In this document: positions 41,370 through 48,150 of the stretch, piece by piece
Position numbering within the stretch: the stretch's first letter is position 1
Layout of the letters: every line of letters begins with the position of its first letter
Assembly (NCBI GenBank): GCA_944385995.1
Contig: CALWZL010000009.1
Span: 1-48,150 of the forward strand
Origin: an uncultured Faecalibacterium sp.
Lineage (GTDB): Bacteria; Bacillota; Clostridia; Oscillospirales; Ruminococcaceae
Direction: 5' to 3'
Length of the DNA stretch: 48,150 nt
Translations under genes and position numbers: made by a program
Notes under the pieces: generated by a model
What the model was told of the DNA's origin: nothing
Databases searched by the model: none
What the model saw: the letters and a program-made list of their open reading frames with translations, nothing else

Positions 41370-41567
41370 ATGGATATCGCTGTCGGAGACATCATTCAAA
41401 CCAGAAAGAAACATCCCTGCGGCGCCTCCAGCTTTGAGGTGCTGCGGGTGGGGATGGACTTCCGCATCCGCTGCACAGGCTGCGGCCGGGAGGTCATGCT
41501 GCCCCGGGTCAAGATTGAAAAGAACATCAAAAAGGTCATCAAGCCCAACCCGGACGGCCAGCAGTAG
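41370..41567 (+). CDS. DUF951 small protein
   Basis: A 65-residue protein, MDIAVGDIIQTRKKHPCGAS at its start, with FEVLRVGMDFRIRCTGCGREV and MLPRVKIEKNIKKV. This is DUF951, a short Firmicute family with an SH3-like fold that is often beside translation genes. The Cys residues at CG and CTGC suggest a metal or RNA contact. The ATG 41370 has AAAGGAG 9 nt away; the longer upstream frame overlaps the promoter. Confidence 0.9.
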   Translation: MDIAVGDIIQTRKKHPCGASSFEVLRVGMDFRIRCTGCGREVMLPRVKIEKNIKKVIKPNPDGQQ

Positions 41568-41615
41568 CCGCCCTTTTTGCACCGGAACAGTTGATGCAGA
41601 AAGGAGCGGACCACA

Positions 41616-42695
41616 TTGAATCTGGAGCAGCAGATGGAGACGGTGAGCCGCCGGTTCGAGGAACTGACCCACCGGCTCAACCAGCCCGGGACGGCGGCCG
41701 ACCCGGCCGAGTTCCGGCGTCTGATGCAGGAATACCACGAGGCCGAGCCGGTGGTGCAGGCCTACCGGGCCTGGCAGACCGAGCTGGACCACCTGGCACA
41801 GGCAAAAGCCCTGCTCACAGGCGAGGAGGCCCAGGAGCCGGACTTCAAACAAATGATACAGCAGGAAATCTGCGAAAAAACGCAGTCTGCGGCGAAGCTG
41901 GAAGATTCTCTCAAACTTCTTCTTCTGCCCCGGGACGAATACGACGGCCGGAGCGTGATTGTGGAGGTCCGCAGCGGGGTAGGCGGCGAGGAAGCCGCCC
42001 TGTTTGCCCACAGCCTGGTGCGGATGTACAGCATGTACGCCCAGGCCAGGCACTGGCAGATGGAATTGCTCAACCTCAGCGAGACCGAGCTGGGGGGCGT
42101 CCGGGAAGCGGTGTTTGCGGTGAACGGCCAGGGGGCCTACAGCCGGCTCAAGTTTGAGAGCGGGGTCCACCGGGTCCAGCGGGTCCCCGACACCGAGACC
42201 CAGGGCCGGATTCACACCTCGACGGCCACGGTGGCGGTGCTGCCCCAGGCCGAGGAAGTGGAAGTGGAACTGGACATGAAGGATCTGCGGATCGACACCT
42301 TCCGTTCATCGGGAGCCGGCGGCCAGCATATCAATAAGACATCCAGCGCCATTCGGATCACCCACCTGCCCACCGGGATGGTGGTGGAGTGCCAGAACGA
42401 GCGCAGCCAGTTCCAGAACAAGGACAAAGCCCTGGAGATTCTCCGCAGCCGTCTGCTGGCCCAAAAAAAGAGCGAGCAGCAGAACGCCATCAACGCCGGC
42501 CGTCAGGCCCAGGTGGGGACGGGGGACCGGAGCGAAAAGATCCGCACCTACAATTTCCCCCAGGACCGGTGTACCGATCACCGGATCGGGCTGACGGTCC
42601 ACAATCTGGACAAAATCATGGATGGCGGGCTGGATGAAGTGCTGGACGCATTGATTCTGCACGAACAGGCCGAAAAGCTGTCCCGGCTTTCCTAA
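41616..42695 (+). CDS. prfA: Peptide chain release factor 1
   Basis: A 359-residue class I release factor for UAA and UAG codons. The stop-codon reading motif PXT is PDT in RVQRVPDTETQGR (about residue 190). The GGQ motif that triggers hydrolysis is in SSGAGGQHINKTSS (about residue 234). The start is TTG 41616 with AAGGAG 9 nt upstream; the next ATG in frame is MET at residue 6, which would cut the conserved N-terminus. Confidence 0.96.
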   Translation: MNLEQQMETVSRRFEELTHRLNQPGTAADPAEFRRLMQEYHEAEPVVQAYRAWQTELDHLAQAKALLTGEEAQEPDFKQMIQQEICEKTQSAAKLEDSLKLLLLPRDEYDGRSVIVEVRSGVGGEEAALFAHSLVRMYSMYAQARHWQMELLNLSETELGGVREAVFAVNGQGAYSRLKFESGVHRVQRVPDTETQGRIHTSTATVAVLPQAEEVEVELDMKDLRIDTFRSSGAGGQHINKTSSAIRITHLPTGMVVECQNERSQFQNKDKALEILRSRLLAQKKSEQQNAINAGRQAQVGTGDRSEKIRTYNFPQDRCTDHRIGLTVHNLDKIMDGGLDEVLDALILHEQAEKLSRLS

Positions 42696-42763
42696 GACAG
42701 CAGTGGATAGAAGGATAGGATAGGAACAGGCACGGAACCCCGTGCCGGAAAGCGGATGAAAGT

Positions 42764-43789
42764 ATGAGCATCGAAACCCTTCTCTGCCCGGCGGATGAGG
42801 CGGGAATTGCCCGCGCAGCCGCCCTTTTGCGGCAGGGAGATATTCTTGCGCTGCCCACCGAGACGGTGTACGGCATTGCGGCCGACGCCCGGAACGGCGC
42901 GGCGGTGGCAAAAATTTTCAAGGCCAAGGGCCGGCCCCAGGATAACCCCCTCATCGTCCACATCGACGATGTCAAGATGCTGCCGGGGCTGGTCAGCGAA
43001 TTCCCCGAGCGGGCCCAGCTGCTGGCGGCGGCCTTCTGGCCGGGTCCTCTGACCATCATCATGCCCCGGGGCCCCGAGGTGGCGGACGAGTGCTGCGCCG
43101 GGCTGGACACGGTGGGCATTCGGATGCCCAGCCACCCGGTGGTGCGGAAGGTCATCGAGGCCAGCGGCTGCGCCTTTGCGGCGCCGTCGGCGAATTTGTC
43201 GGGCAAGCCCAGCCCCACCACGGCCCAGGATGTCTGGACCGACATGCAGGGCCGGCTGCCTTTGATTCTGGACGGCGGGCCCTGTGCCGTGGGGGTGGAG
43301 TCCACCGTCATCTCGGTGGTGGGGGAGAAGCCCACCCTGCTCCGCCCCGGTTACATCACCCTGGAGGACCTGGAACGGGCCCTCGGGGAAGAAGTGGTCC
43401 TGTCGGGGGCCATCCTGGAAAAGCTGGCCGACGGCGAAGTGGCCCGGAGCCCCGGCATGAAGTACAAACACTATGCCCCCAAGGCGGACATCACCATCCT
43501 GAGCGGCAGCTTTGACCAGTTCAAGGCCTATGTCCAGGCCCACGCCGATCAGGACCCGGCCTGCCTGTGCTTCACCGGGGAGGCGGCAAAGCTGCCTTTC
43601 CCCTGCGTGGAGTACGGCCGGGAAGGGGACGGGGCGGACCAGTCCAAACACATTTTCCGCTGCCTGCGGGCCCTGGATGAGCAGGGGGACCGGGTGGTCT
43701 ACGCCCGCTGCCCCCAGAAGGACGGCGTGTCGATGGCGGTGTACAACCGTCTGATCCGCGCCGCGGCTTTCCGGGTGATTGCGCTATGA
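42764..43789 (+). CDS. tsaC: Threonylcarbamoyl-AMP synthase
   Basis: A 341-residue Sua5/YwlC-type protein that makes the threonylcarbamoyl-adenylate used for tRNA t6A37. The YrdC domain (1 to about 205) has DILALPTETVYGIAADA, KAKGRPQDNPLIVHI and AAPSANLSGKPSPTTA. A linker with the YKHYAPKADI motif leads to the C-terminal Sua5 domain (about 235-341). The long form with this second domain is usual in Firmicutes. Its stop overlaps the coaE start by 4 nt. Confidence 0.95.
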   Translation: MSIETLLCPADEAGIARAAALLRQGDILALPTETVYGIAADARNGAAVAKIFKAKGRPQDNPLIVHIDDVKMLPGLVSEFPERAQLLAAAFWPGPLTIIMPRGPEVADECCAGLDTVGIRMPSHPVVRKVIEASGCAFAAPSANLSGKPSPTTAQDVWTDMQGRLPLILDGGPCAVGVESTVISVVGEKPTLLRPGYITLEDLERALGEEVVLSGAILEKLADGEVARSPGMKYKHYAPKADITILSGSFDQFKAYVQAHADQDPACLCFTGEAAKLPFPCVEYGREGDGADQSKHIFRCLRALDEQGDRVVYARCPQKDGVSMAVYNRLIRAAAFRVIAL

Positions 43790-44406
43790 TGACGGTGGGA
43801 ATCACCGGCCGCAGCGGCTGCGGCAAATCGACGGTGACAGAATGTTTTCGATCCAGAGGAATCCCGACAGCCGACGCCGATCAGCTGTCCCGGGAGATTT
43901 TGCAGCCCGGTTCGCCGGTGCTGGCCCAGCTGGCCCGGCAGTTCGGCCCCGATATCCTGGAGGATGGGGTGCTGAACCGGCGGCGGCTGGCCGACCGGGC
44001 TTTCGCGACGGCGGGGGGCAAACAGGCCCTGGACGCCATCACCCATCCCGCCATCGCGGCGGGAATCCAGGCCGCCCAGGACGCCGCCCGGCAGGCCGGC
44101 AGCCCCTTGTTTGTGATCGACGGGGCGGTGCTGGTGGGCAGCGTCATCGACGGCCAGTGGGACCGTCTGGTGGTGGTCACCGCCCCTTACGAGACCAGCG
44201 TTGGACGGATTGTCCAGCGGGACGGCATCCGGCCCGAAATGGCCCGCCGCCGTCTGGATGCCCAGATCCCCGAAGAGCAGCTCACCGCCCGGGCGGATAT
44301 CGTCCTGACCAACGACGGCACCCGGGACCAGCTGCGCCGGCAGGCCGAGGCCCTGGTGGACCGGCTGCTGGCCGAGGCAGAAGGAGGTGCGGTTCAGCGG
44401 GTTTGA
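43786..44406 (+). CDS. coaE: Dephospho-CoA kinase
   Basis: A 206-residue enzyme for the last step of coenzyme A synthesis. The P-loop is GITGRSGCGKST, and the CoA-binding RAD-like region and the lid VQRDGIRPEMARRRLDAQI are present. TNDGTRDQLRRQ near the end is typical. It overlaps tsaC by ATGA and the lytic transglycosylase start by TTGA, so three genes are tightly coupled. Confidence 0.95.
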   Translation: MMTVGITGRSGCGKSTVTECFRSRGIPTADADQLSREILQPGSPVLAQLARQFGPDILEDGVLNRRRLADRAFATAGGKQALDAITHPAIAAGIQAAQDAARQAGSPLFVIDGAVLVGSVIDGQWDRLVVVTAPYETSVGRIVQRDGIRPEMARRRLDAQIPEEQLTARADIVLTNDGTRDQLRRQAEALVDRLLAEAEGGAVQRV

Positions 44407-44969
44407 AACTGCGAACGAAGATCATCGCCCTGCTGTTGGCGGTGGTGCTGCTGGTCAGCATGCCGACCCTTGTGCGCAAGGTGGAAGAACAGCTTTACCC
44501 CTGCAAATATGCCGATGTGGTGGAGACCTACGCGGCGGAGTACGACCTGGACCCCCTGCTGATTTATACGTTCATCCGCACCGAGAGCAGCTTTGAGCCG
44601 GACGCGGTGTCGGAGGTGGGGGCCCGGGGGCTGATGCAGATGACCGAGGAGACCTTTGAGTGGATCAAGACCAAGCTGGCCCCCGAGGAGGACATCACCT
44701 TTGCGGACCTGTACGACCCGGCCTGCGCGGTGCGGTTCGGCGCCTATTACCTGCGTCTGTGCCTGGACCGGTACGGCGGAGACGTGGCCACCGCGGCGGC
44801 GGCCTATCACAGCGGATGGGGGACGGTGGACAGCCTGTTGAATCACGAGGACTACGCCGGAGACGGCAAGACCCTCCCCACCTTCCCCTATAGCCGGATG
44901 AATCACTATGTGGAGAAGATTCTCCACGGCTATGAGCGCTATACGGAGCTGTACGGCTCCAGTATATAA
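44403..44969 (+). CDS. Lytic transglycosylase (SLT domain)
   Basis: A 188-residue protein that starts at a TTG overlapping the coaE stop (MKLRTKIIALLLAVVLLVSM after initiation). Residues 5-24 form a signal anchor or signal peptide. The SLT domain (about 45-180) has the catalytic Glu in FIRTESSFEPDA (about residue 61), then GARGLMQMTEETF and AAYHSGWGTV. It cleaves peptidoglycan between MurNAc and GlcNAc. The pairing with coaE recurs in Clostridia. The frame continues far upstream, but only as a shadow of coaE. Confidence 0.88.
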   Translation: MKLRTKIIALLLAVVLLVSMPTLVRKVEEQLYPCKYADVVETYAAEYDLDPLLIYTFIRTESSFEPDAVSEVGARGLMQMTEETFEWIKTKLAPEEDITFADLYDPACAVRFGAYYLRLCLDRYGGDVATAAAAYHSGWGTVDSLLNHEDYAGDGKTLPTFPYSRMNHYVEKILHGYERYTELYGSSI

Positions 44970-44976
44970 AAGGAAA

Positions 44977-45012
44977 CGGGCCCCCGCGGCGTGCTGCCGC
45001 GCCCGGCCCGTC
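44977..45012 (+). terminator. Hairpin between the transglycosylase and aminopeptidase genes
   Basis: ACGGGCC and CGCGGC pair with GCCGCG and GGCCCGT with small internal loops. No T tract follows, so it may be a partial terminator or processing hairpin. AGGAAGAG for the next gene lies shortly after it. Confidence 0.45.
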
Positions 45013-45043
45013 GGGAGTAAAAAAGGAAGAGGTTGAAAGAAAC

Positions 45044-46447
45044 ATGAAAGAAATGACCGAAGCACAGAAGAAGGCCAAAGAGCTTCTGTATGAGCCCGCT
45101 TACAAGTCGGACAAGGACGCTGCGGTCCGCAAGGCTGCGGCCGCCTTCAGCGAGGGGTACAAGGATTTCATCACCCGCTGCAAGACCGAGCGGGAGGTGG
45201 CCGTTTATGCCGAGAAGGCCCTGCAGGATGCGGGATACCAGCTGTATGACGACCGGAAGCAGTACGCTCCCGGCGAGAAGGTCTACTGGATTCACCACAA
45301 GAAGGCGGTTCTCTGCGCCACCATCGGCACCCGTTCGATGGAGGACGGCTTCCGCCTGATGATCGCCCACATCGACAGCCCCCGTCTGGACATCCGTCCC
45401 AACCCCCTGTATGAGGCTGCCCACTTCAGCTACTTCAAGACCCACTACTATGGCGGCATCCGCAAATACCAGTGGGCCACCATGCCCCTGGCCATCCACG
45501 GCGTGCTGACCCGTGCCGACGGCTCCACCGTCACCGTCCAGGTGGGCGAGGACGTGAACGACCCCGCCTTCTGCATCACCGACCTGCTGCCCCACCTGAG
45601 CGCCGAGCAGAACAAGCGGGAGCTGTCCGACGGCATCCGCGGCGAGGAGCTGAACATCCTGATCGGTTCCGACGCCGTGGAGGACGAGGAGGTCAAGGAG
45701 CGGGTCAAGCTGGCCACCATGATGCTGCTGAACGAGAAGTACGGCATCACCGAGAAGGACTTCACCCGCGCCGAGCTGGAGATCGTCCCCGCCACCCCCG
45801 CCCGCGACATCGGCTTTGACCGTTCGATGATCGGCGGTTACGGCCAGGACGACCGTGTGGACGCCTATCCCGCCCTGATGGCCGAGATGGAGGTCAAGAA
45901 CCCCGCTTACACCACCGTCTGCGTCCTGGCAGACAAGGAGGAGATCGGCAGCTACGGCATCACCGGTATGGGCAGCACCTATACCTATGACTGGCTGCGT
46001 CAGCTGTGCGCCAGCCAGAACGCCGACCCCATCCGGGCCTTCCACAACAGCCTGTGCCTGTCCGCCGACGTGACCGCAGCCTACGATCCCAGCTGGGCCA
46101 GCGCCTTTGAGCCCCAGAACGGCACCTATGCCGGCCGGGGCGTGGCCTTCTTCAAGTACACCGGCAGCCGCGGCAAGAGCGCTGCCAACGACGCCACCGC
46201 CGAGCAGATGGGCTATCTGACCCGGATGATGGATGCAGCGGACGTTGCATGGCAGGTGGGCGAGCTGGGCCGCATCGACCTGGGCGGCGGCGGCACTGTG
46301 GCCACCGAGGTGGCCCGCTACGGCATCCCGGTGGTGGACATCGGCGTGCCGGTGCTGTCCATGCACTCGCCCTTCGAGGTCGTCAGCAAGAACGACCTGT
46401 ACATGGCGTACCGTGCCTTCAGCACCTTTGCGGCCGCACAGGACTAA
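45044..46447 (+). CDS. M18 family aminopeptidase
   Basis: A 467-residue zinc aminopeptidase releasing acidic N-terminal residues. Metal and catalytic motifs are IAHIDSPRLDI (His and Asp), GYGQDDRVDAY (Asp), ADKEEIGSYG (catalytic Glu and ligand) and PVLSMHSPFEV (last His). The protein is well expressed by its codon use and has few of the runs of rare GGG codons found in its neighbours. It is cytosolic, with no signal peptide. A terminator lies 23 nt after its stop. Confidence 0.95.
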   Translation: MKEMTEAQKKAKELLYEPAYKSDKDAAVRKAAAAFSEGYKDFITRCKTEREVAVYAEKALQDAGYQLYDDRKQYAPGEKVYWIHHKKAVLCATIGTRSMEDGFRLMIAHIDSPRLDIRPNPLYEAAHFSYFKTHYYGGIRKYQWATMPLAIHGVLTRADGSTVTVQVGEDVNDPAFCITDLLPHLSAEQNKRELSDGIRGEELNILIGSDAVEDEEVKERVKLATMMLLNEKYGITEKDFTRAELEIVPATPARDIGFDRSMIGGYGQDDRVDAYPALMAEMEVKNPAYTTVCVLADKEEIGSYGITGMGSTYTYDWLRQLCASQNADPIRAFHNSLCLSADVTAAYDPSWASAFEPQNGTYAGRGVAFFKYTGSRGKSAANDATAEQMGYLTRMMDAADVAWQVGELGRIDLGGGGTVATEVARYGIPVVDIGVPVLSMHSPFEVVSKNDLYMAYRAFSTFAAAQD

Positions 46448-46470
46448 ACCACAGAGCGTAAACCCCTGAG

Positions 46471-46506
46471 GAGCGGCGCGGCGTCCAACCTGCGCCGCTC
46501 CCTTTT
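46471..46506 (+). terminator. Terminator of the aminopeptidase gene
   Basis: A perfect 9-bp stem, GAGCGGCGC (46471-46479) with GCGCCGCTC (46492-46500), is followed by CCTTTT. It lies 23 nt after the stop. Confidence 0.8.
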
Positions 46507-46527
46507 GCGGGTAAGGGGGAAGGAATT

Positions 46528-47661
46528 ATGACAAAACTGAAACGCTTTTTCCAGCAGGAGACGGTGCTGTCGGTGGCGGCGGTCCTGGCGGTTGTCTCTG
46601 CGCTGTTTGTCCGGCCCGACGGGGAATACCTGGGCTACATTGACTGGCGGACCCTGGCCATCCTGTTTTCCCTGATGACGGTGATGGCGGGCCTGCGGCG
46701 GCAGGGGTTCTTTGACCGGATGGGCCGGGCCCTGCTGGCCCTCAGCGGCGGCACCCTCCAGCTGGTCCTGGTGCTGGTGGGACTGTGCTTTTTCGGAAGC
46801 ATGTTCATCACCAACGATGTCTCCCTGCTGACCTTTGTGCCCTTCACCTTTGTAGTGCTGGACAGCCTGGGGGAGGAGATGCGGGAAAAGCTGGTCCTGC
46901 CGGTGGTCTGCATGCAGACGGTGGCGGCCAACCTGGGCAGTATGCTCACCCCCATCGGCAACCCCCAGAACCTCTACCTCTACGGCAAGAGCGGGATGGG
47001 CATAGGGTCCTTTGTGGCCCTGATGCTGCCCTACAGCCTGGCCTCCCTGGTGATGCTGGGGGTCTGGGCGGTGGTCCTGTGCCGGAATCTCCGGTCCAGC
47101 GCCGGGCCCTTCCTGGCCTCCAAACACACCGCCCACGCCAACCAGAAGATCGTCCTGATGTACGGGGTGCTGTTCCTGGTCTGCCTGCTGTCGGTGGTCC
47201 GGGTCCTGCCCTATGGGGTGGCTTTTGCGGCGGTCCTTGCCGCCGCCCTGGCGGCGGACCGGGTCACCCTGAAAGGGGTGGATTACTCCCTGCTGCTGAC
47301 CTTTGTGGCCTTCTTTGTCTTCATCGGCAACCTGGGCCGGATTCCGGCCTTTTCGGACTGGCTGGCCGGCATCATCGCCGGCCGTGAGGTGCTGGTGTCG
47401 GTGCTGGCCTCCCAGGTCACCAGCAACGTCCCGGCGGCCCTGCTGCTGTCCGGCTTCACCGACAACACCCGGGCCCTCATCATCGGCACCAACATCGGCG
47501 GCCTGGGCACCCTGATCGCCTCGATGGCCAGCCTGATTTCCTACCGCCAGATCGCCCGGGAGGAACCGGAAGGGAAGGGAAAATACTTCGCCCTCTTCAC
47601 CGCCTCCAACTTGGTGTTCCTGGCCGCCCTGCTGGTCCTCTGGGCCATCCTGTCCCTGTGA
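46528..47661 (+). CDS. SLC13/ArsB-like anion permease
   Basis: A 377-residue membrane protein with about 10 hydrophobic segments. It has the ion-transporter superfamily hallmarks ITNDVSLLTFVPF (residues about 92-104), TPIGNPQNLYLYG (about 147-159), the repeated SNVPAALLLSGF and GTNIGGLGTLIAS. Two inverted repeats with an N-P/N-V re-entrant turn are typical of CitMHS, NhaD and DASS families. The ion carried is not determined. It is shorter than most members (420-470). AAGGGGGAAGG precedes the ATG. Confidence 0.83.
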   Translation: MTKLKRFFQQETVLSVAAVLAVVSALFVRPDGEYLGYIDWRTLAILFSLMTVMAGLRRQGFFDRMGRALLALSGGTLQLVLVLVGLCFFGSMFITNDVSLLTFVPFTFVVLDSLGEEMREKLVLPVVCMQTVAANLGSMLTPIGNPQNLYLYGKSGMGIGSFVALMLPYSLASLVMLGVWAVVLCRNLRSSAGPFLASKHTAHANQKIVLMYGVLFLVCLLSVVRVLPYGVAFAAVLAAALAADRVTLKGVDYSLLLTFVAFFVFIGNLGRIPAFSDWLAGIIAGREVLVSVLASQVTSNVPAALLLSGFTDNTRALIIGTNIGGLGTLIASMASLISYRQIAREEPEGKGKYFALFTASNLVFLAALLVLWAILSL

Positions 47662-47675
47662 CATCCCACACAGCC

Positions 47676-47706
47676 AAAAAAAGCCGCTGCCCCCGGGGCG
47701 GCGGCT
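47676..47706 (-). terminator. Terminator downstream of repeat copy 3
   Basis: On the minus strand AGCCGC-GCCCC pairs with GGGGC-GCGGCT (one G-T pair), followed by a run of seven T (47682-47676). It would end a transcript coming from the right-edge gene through the repeat element. Confidence 0.88.
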
Positions 47707-47722
47707 CAGACTATCAAAAAGG

Positions 47723-48062
47723 TCTCAGCCGGACGACATGTGCGTACGGCTGAGACACCTACAGGGAAATTTGCCGCAGAGAGTGTGCGAGGCTGCAAAG
47801 CCGAGTGCGCGGTTCTGCGGCAAATTTTGTCCCCAGGGGCAAACACAGCGACCGCGTCCTGCGGACGAAACAGGGAGCTGTGTTTGGCGCAGCGCTCCGG
47901 TTTTTGCAAGCACCCGCTGCGGTGCGCCGCAAAAATCGGCTAAGCGCAAGAGGGCCGCGGTCTGCCTTTTGCAAGGGCGCCACGACGCCCGCCGCAAAAG
48001 CAGGGAACCGCAACCAAAGGAATTTCTGCCGCGCGACTGCGCGCAGAAATGGGTTCCCCCTA
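47723..48062 (-). repeat. Structured repeat element AC, copy 3, with nested element B
   Basis: In the minus direction it reads part A (48062-48021: AGGGGGAACCC, ATTTCTG, CAGAAAT), then about 180 nt of other sequence including element B, then part C. The main C stem is a perfect 13 bp, AAATTTGCCGCAG (47767-47779) with CTGCGGCAAATTT (47815-47827), different in sequence from copies 1 and 2. The last stem is 8 bp (47723-47730 with 47748-47755), again different. The CTCGCACACTC and GCACATGTC motifs are kept. It starts 12 nt after the stop codon at 48075. Confidence 0.85.
47841..47956 (-). repeat. Structured repeat element B, copy 2
   Basis: Minus-strand homologue of 8354-8471. The 11-bp stem (47897-47907 with 47929-47939) has one G-T wobble, and a 9-bp stem AAACACAGC (47841-47849) pairs with GCTGTGTTT (47877-47885). 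The shared motifs CTCTTGCGCTTAGCC, AGCGCTGCGCCA and CGTCCGCAGGACGCG are in the same order as in copy 1. A further similar hairpin lies next to it (about 47966-48000). Confidence 0.75.
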
Positions 48063-48074
48063 AAGCGTGTCGTT

Positions 48075-48150
48075 TTATGCCAGCTCGTCATAGAGCTGGG
48101 AGACGGTGCAGAAGGTGTAGCCGCTGTCCTTGTACCAGCGGATGATGTCG
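48075..48150 (-). CDS. C-terminal end of a possible polysaccharide deacetylase (partial)
   Basis: The minus strand is open from the window edge to TAA (48077-48075) and gives 24 residues, DIIRWYKDSGYTFCTVSQLY then DELA. The pattern of a Gly-Tyr followed by F-x-T-V-S-x-L is common at the end of NodB-type polysaccharide deacetylases, but the piece is too short for certainty. Its 3' flank carries repeat element AC copy 3. Confidence 0.45.
   Translation of the reverse strand, partial: DIIRWYKDSGYTFCTVSQLYDELA

Larger units (their letters stand above)
47662..48074 (-). other. Non-coding region with terminator and nested repeats
   Basis: No gene is supported in these 413 nt. On the minus strand, read from the gene at the right edge, it holds repeat element AC copy 3 with element B nested inside (48062 down to 47723), then a terminator (47706-47676). 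For the plus-strand permease gene the terminator stem could act only as a hairpin without a T tract. Confidence 0.75.

Overview
The window reads as chromosomal DNA of a high-GC, anaerobic Firmicute of class Clostridia, most likely in the Oscillospirales/Ruminococcaceae group (Gemmiger, Subdoligranulum or Faecalibacterium-like). This rests on gene content and order: a SCIFF maturase end, M50 peptidase-scpA-scpB-DUF2953-gerW-rluB, a yicC-remA-gmk-priA-def-fmt-rsmB-rlmN-prpC-prkC-rsgA-thiN string, DUF4250, DUF4364 and DUF951 proteins, and the spore-coat genes spoVM, sipL and spoIVA. The species cannot be named from the sequence alone. I saw no tRNA, rRNA, CRISPR array, prophage or transposase gene.

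Layout. 1-1616: end of a SCIFF radical-SAM maturase coupled to an Orn/Lys/Arg decarboxylase-like enzyme. 1664-4084: ABC exporter pair behind a strong promoter. 4147-8100: long structured leader, then three glycosyltransferases (a GT4-VTT membrane fusion, a CpoA-like GT4, a GT8), probably for glycolipid or envelope synthesis. 8520-11506 (minus): copper operon, csoR then copA, with a CopZ-like domain fused in frame but carrying its own ribosome binding site. 11723-13000 (minus): esterase-fold protein, DUF4250 protein, rpmB. 13242-17290: M50 protease, condensin subunits ScpA/ScpB, DUF2953, GerW, pseudouridine synthase. 17427-20611: three-gene biotin-dependent carboxyltransferase set with no membrane pump subunit beside it. 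21208-21420: small conserved protein.

21630-33811 is the Bacillus-like genome-maintenance and translation string (YicC, RemA, Gmk, PriA, Def, Fmt, RsmB, RlmN, PrpC, PrkC, RsgA, ThiN). rpoZ, coaBC and rpe, which sit in this string in Bacillus, are absent here. It ends with a 28-codon spoVM missed by length cut-offs, followed by sipL and spoIVA behind a SigE-like promoter, which makes a compact spore-coat basement-layer locus. 37358-39458 (minus): cstA behind a T-box leader. 39605-41185 (minus): DUF4364 regulator and an S1-domain protein. 41370-47661: DUF951, prfA, tsaC, coaE, a lytic transglycosylase, an M18 aminopeptidase and an SLC13-like transporter. The right edge holds the end of a minus-strand gene, perhaps a polysaccharide deacetylase.

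The least explained content is non-coding. A dispersed element of about 174 bp occurs three times (20618-20791 +, 37116-37289 +, 47723-48062 -), each time 3 to 12 nt after the stop codon of a gene on the same strand. Its stems are kept by compensatory changes while loop motifs stay fixed. A second structured element (8354-8471 + and 47841-47956 -) also shows compensatory stem changes, and in the third copy it lies nested inside the first element. These look like a modular family of 3'-UTR structured elements or mobile palindromic repeats.
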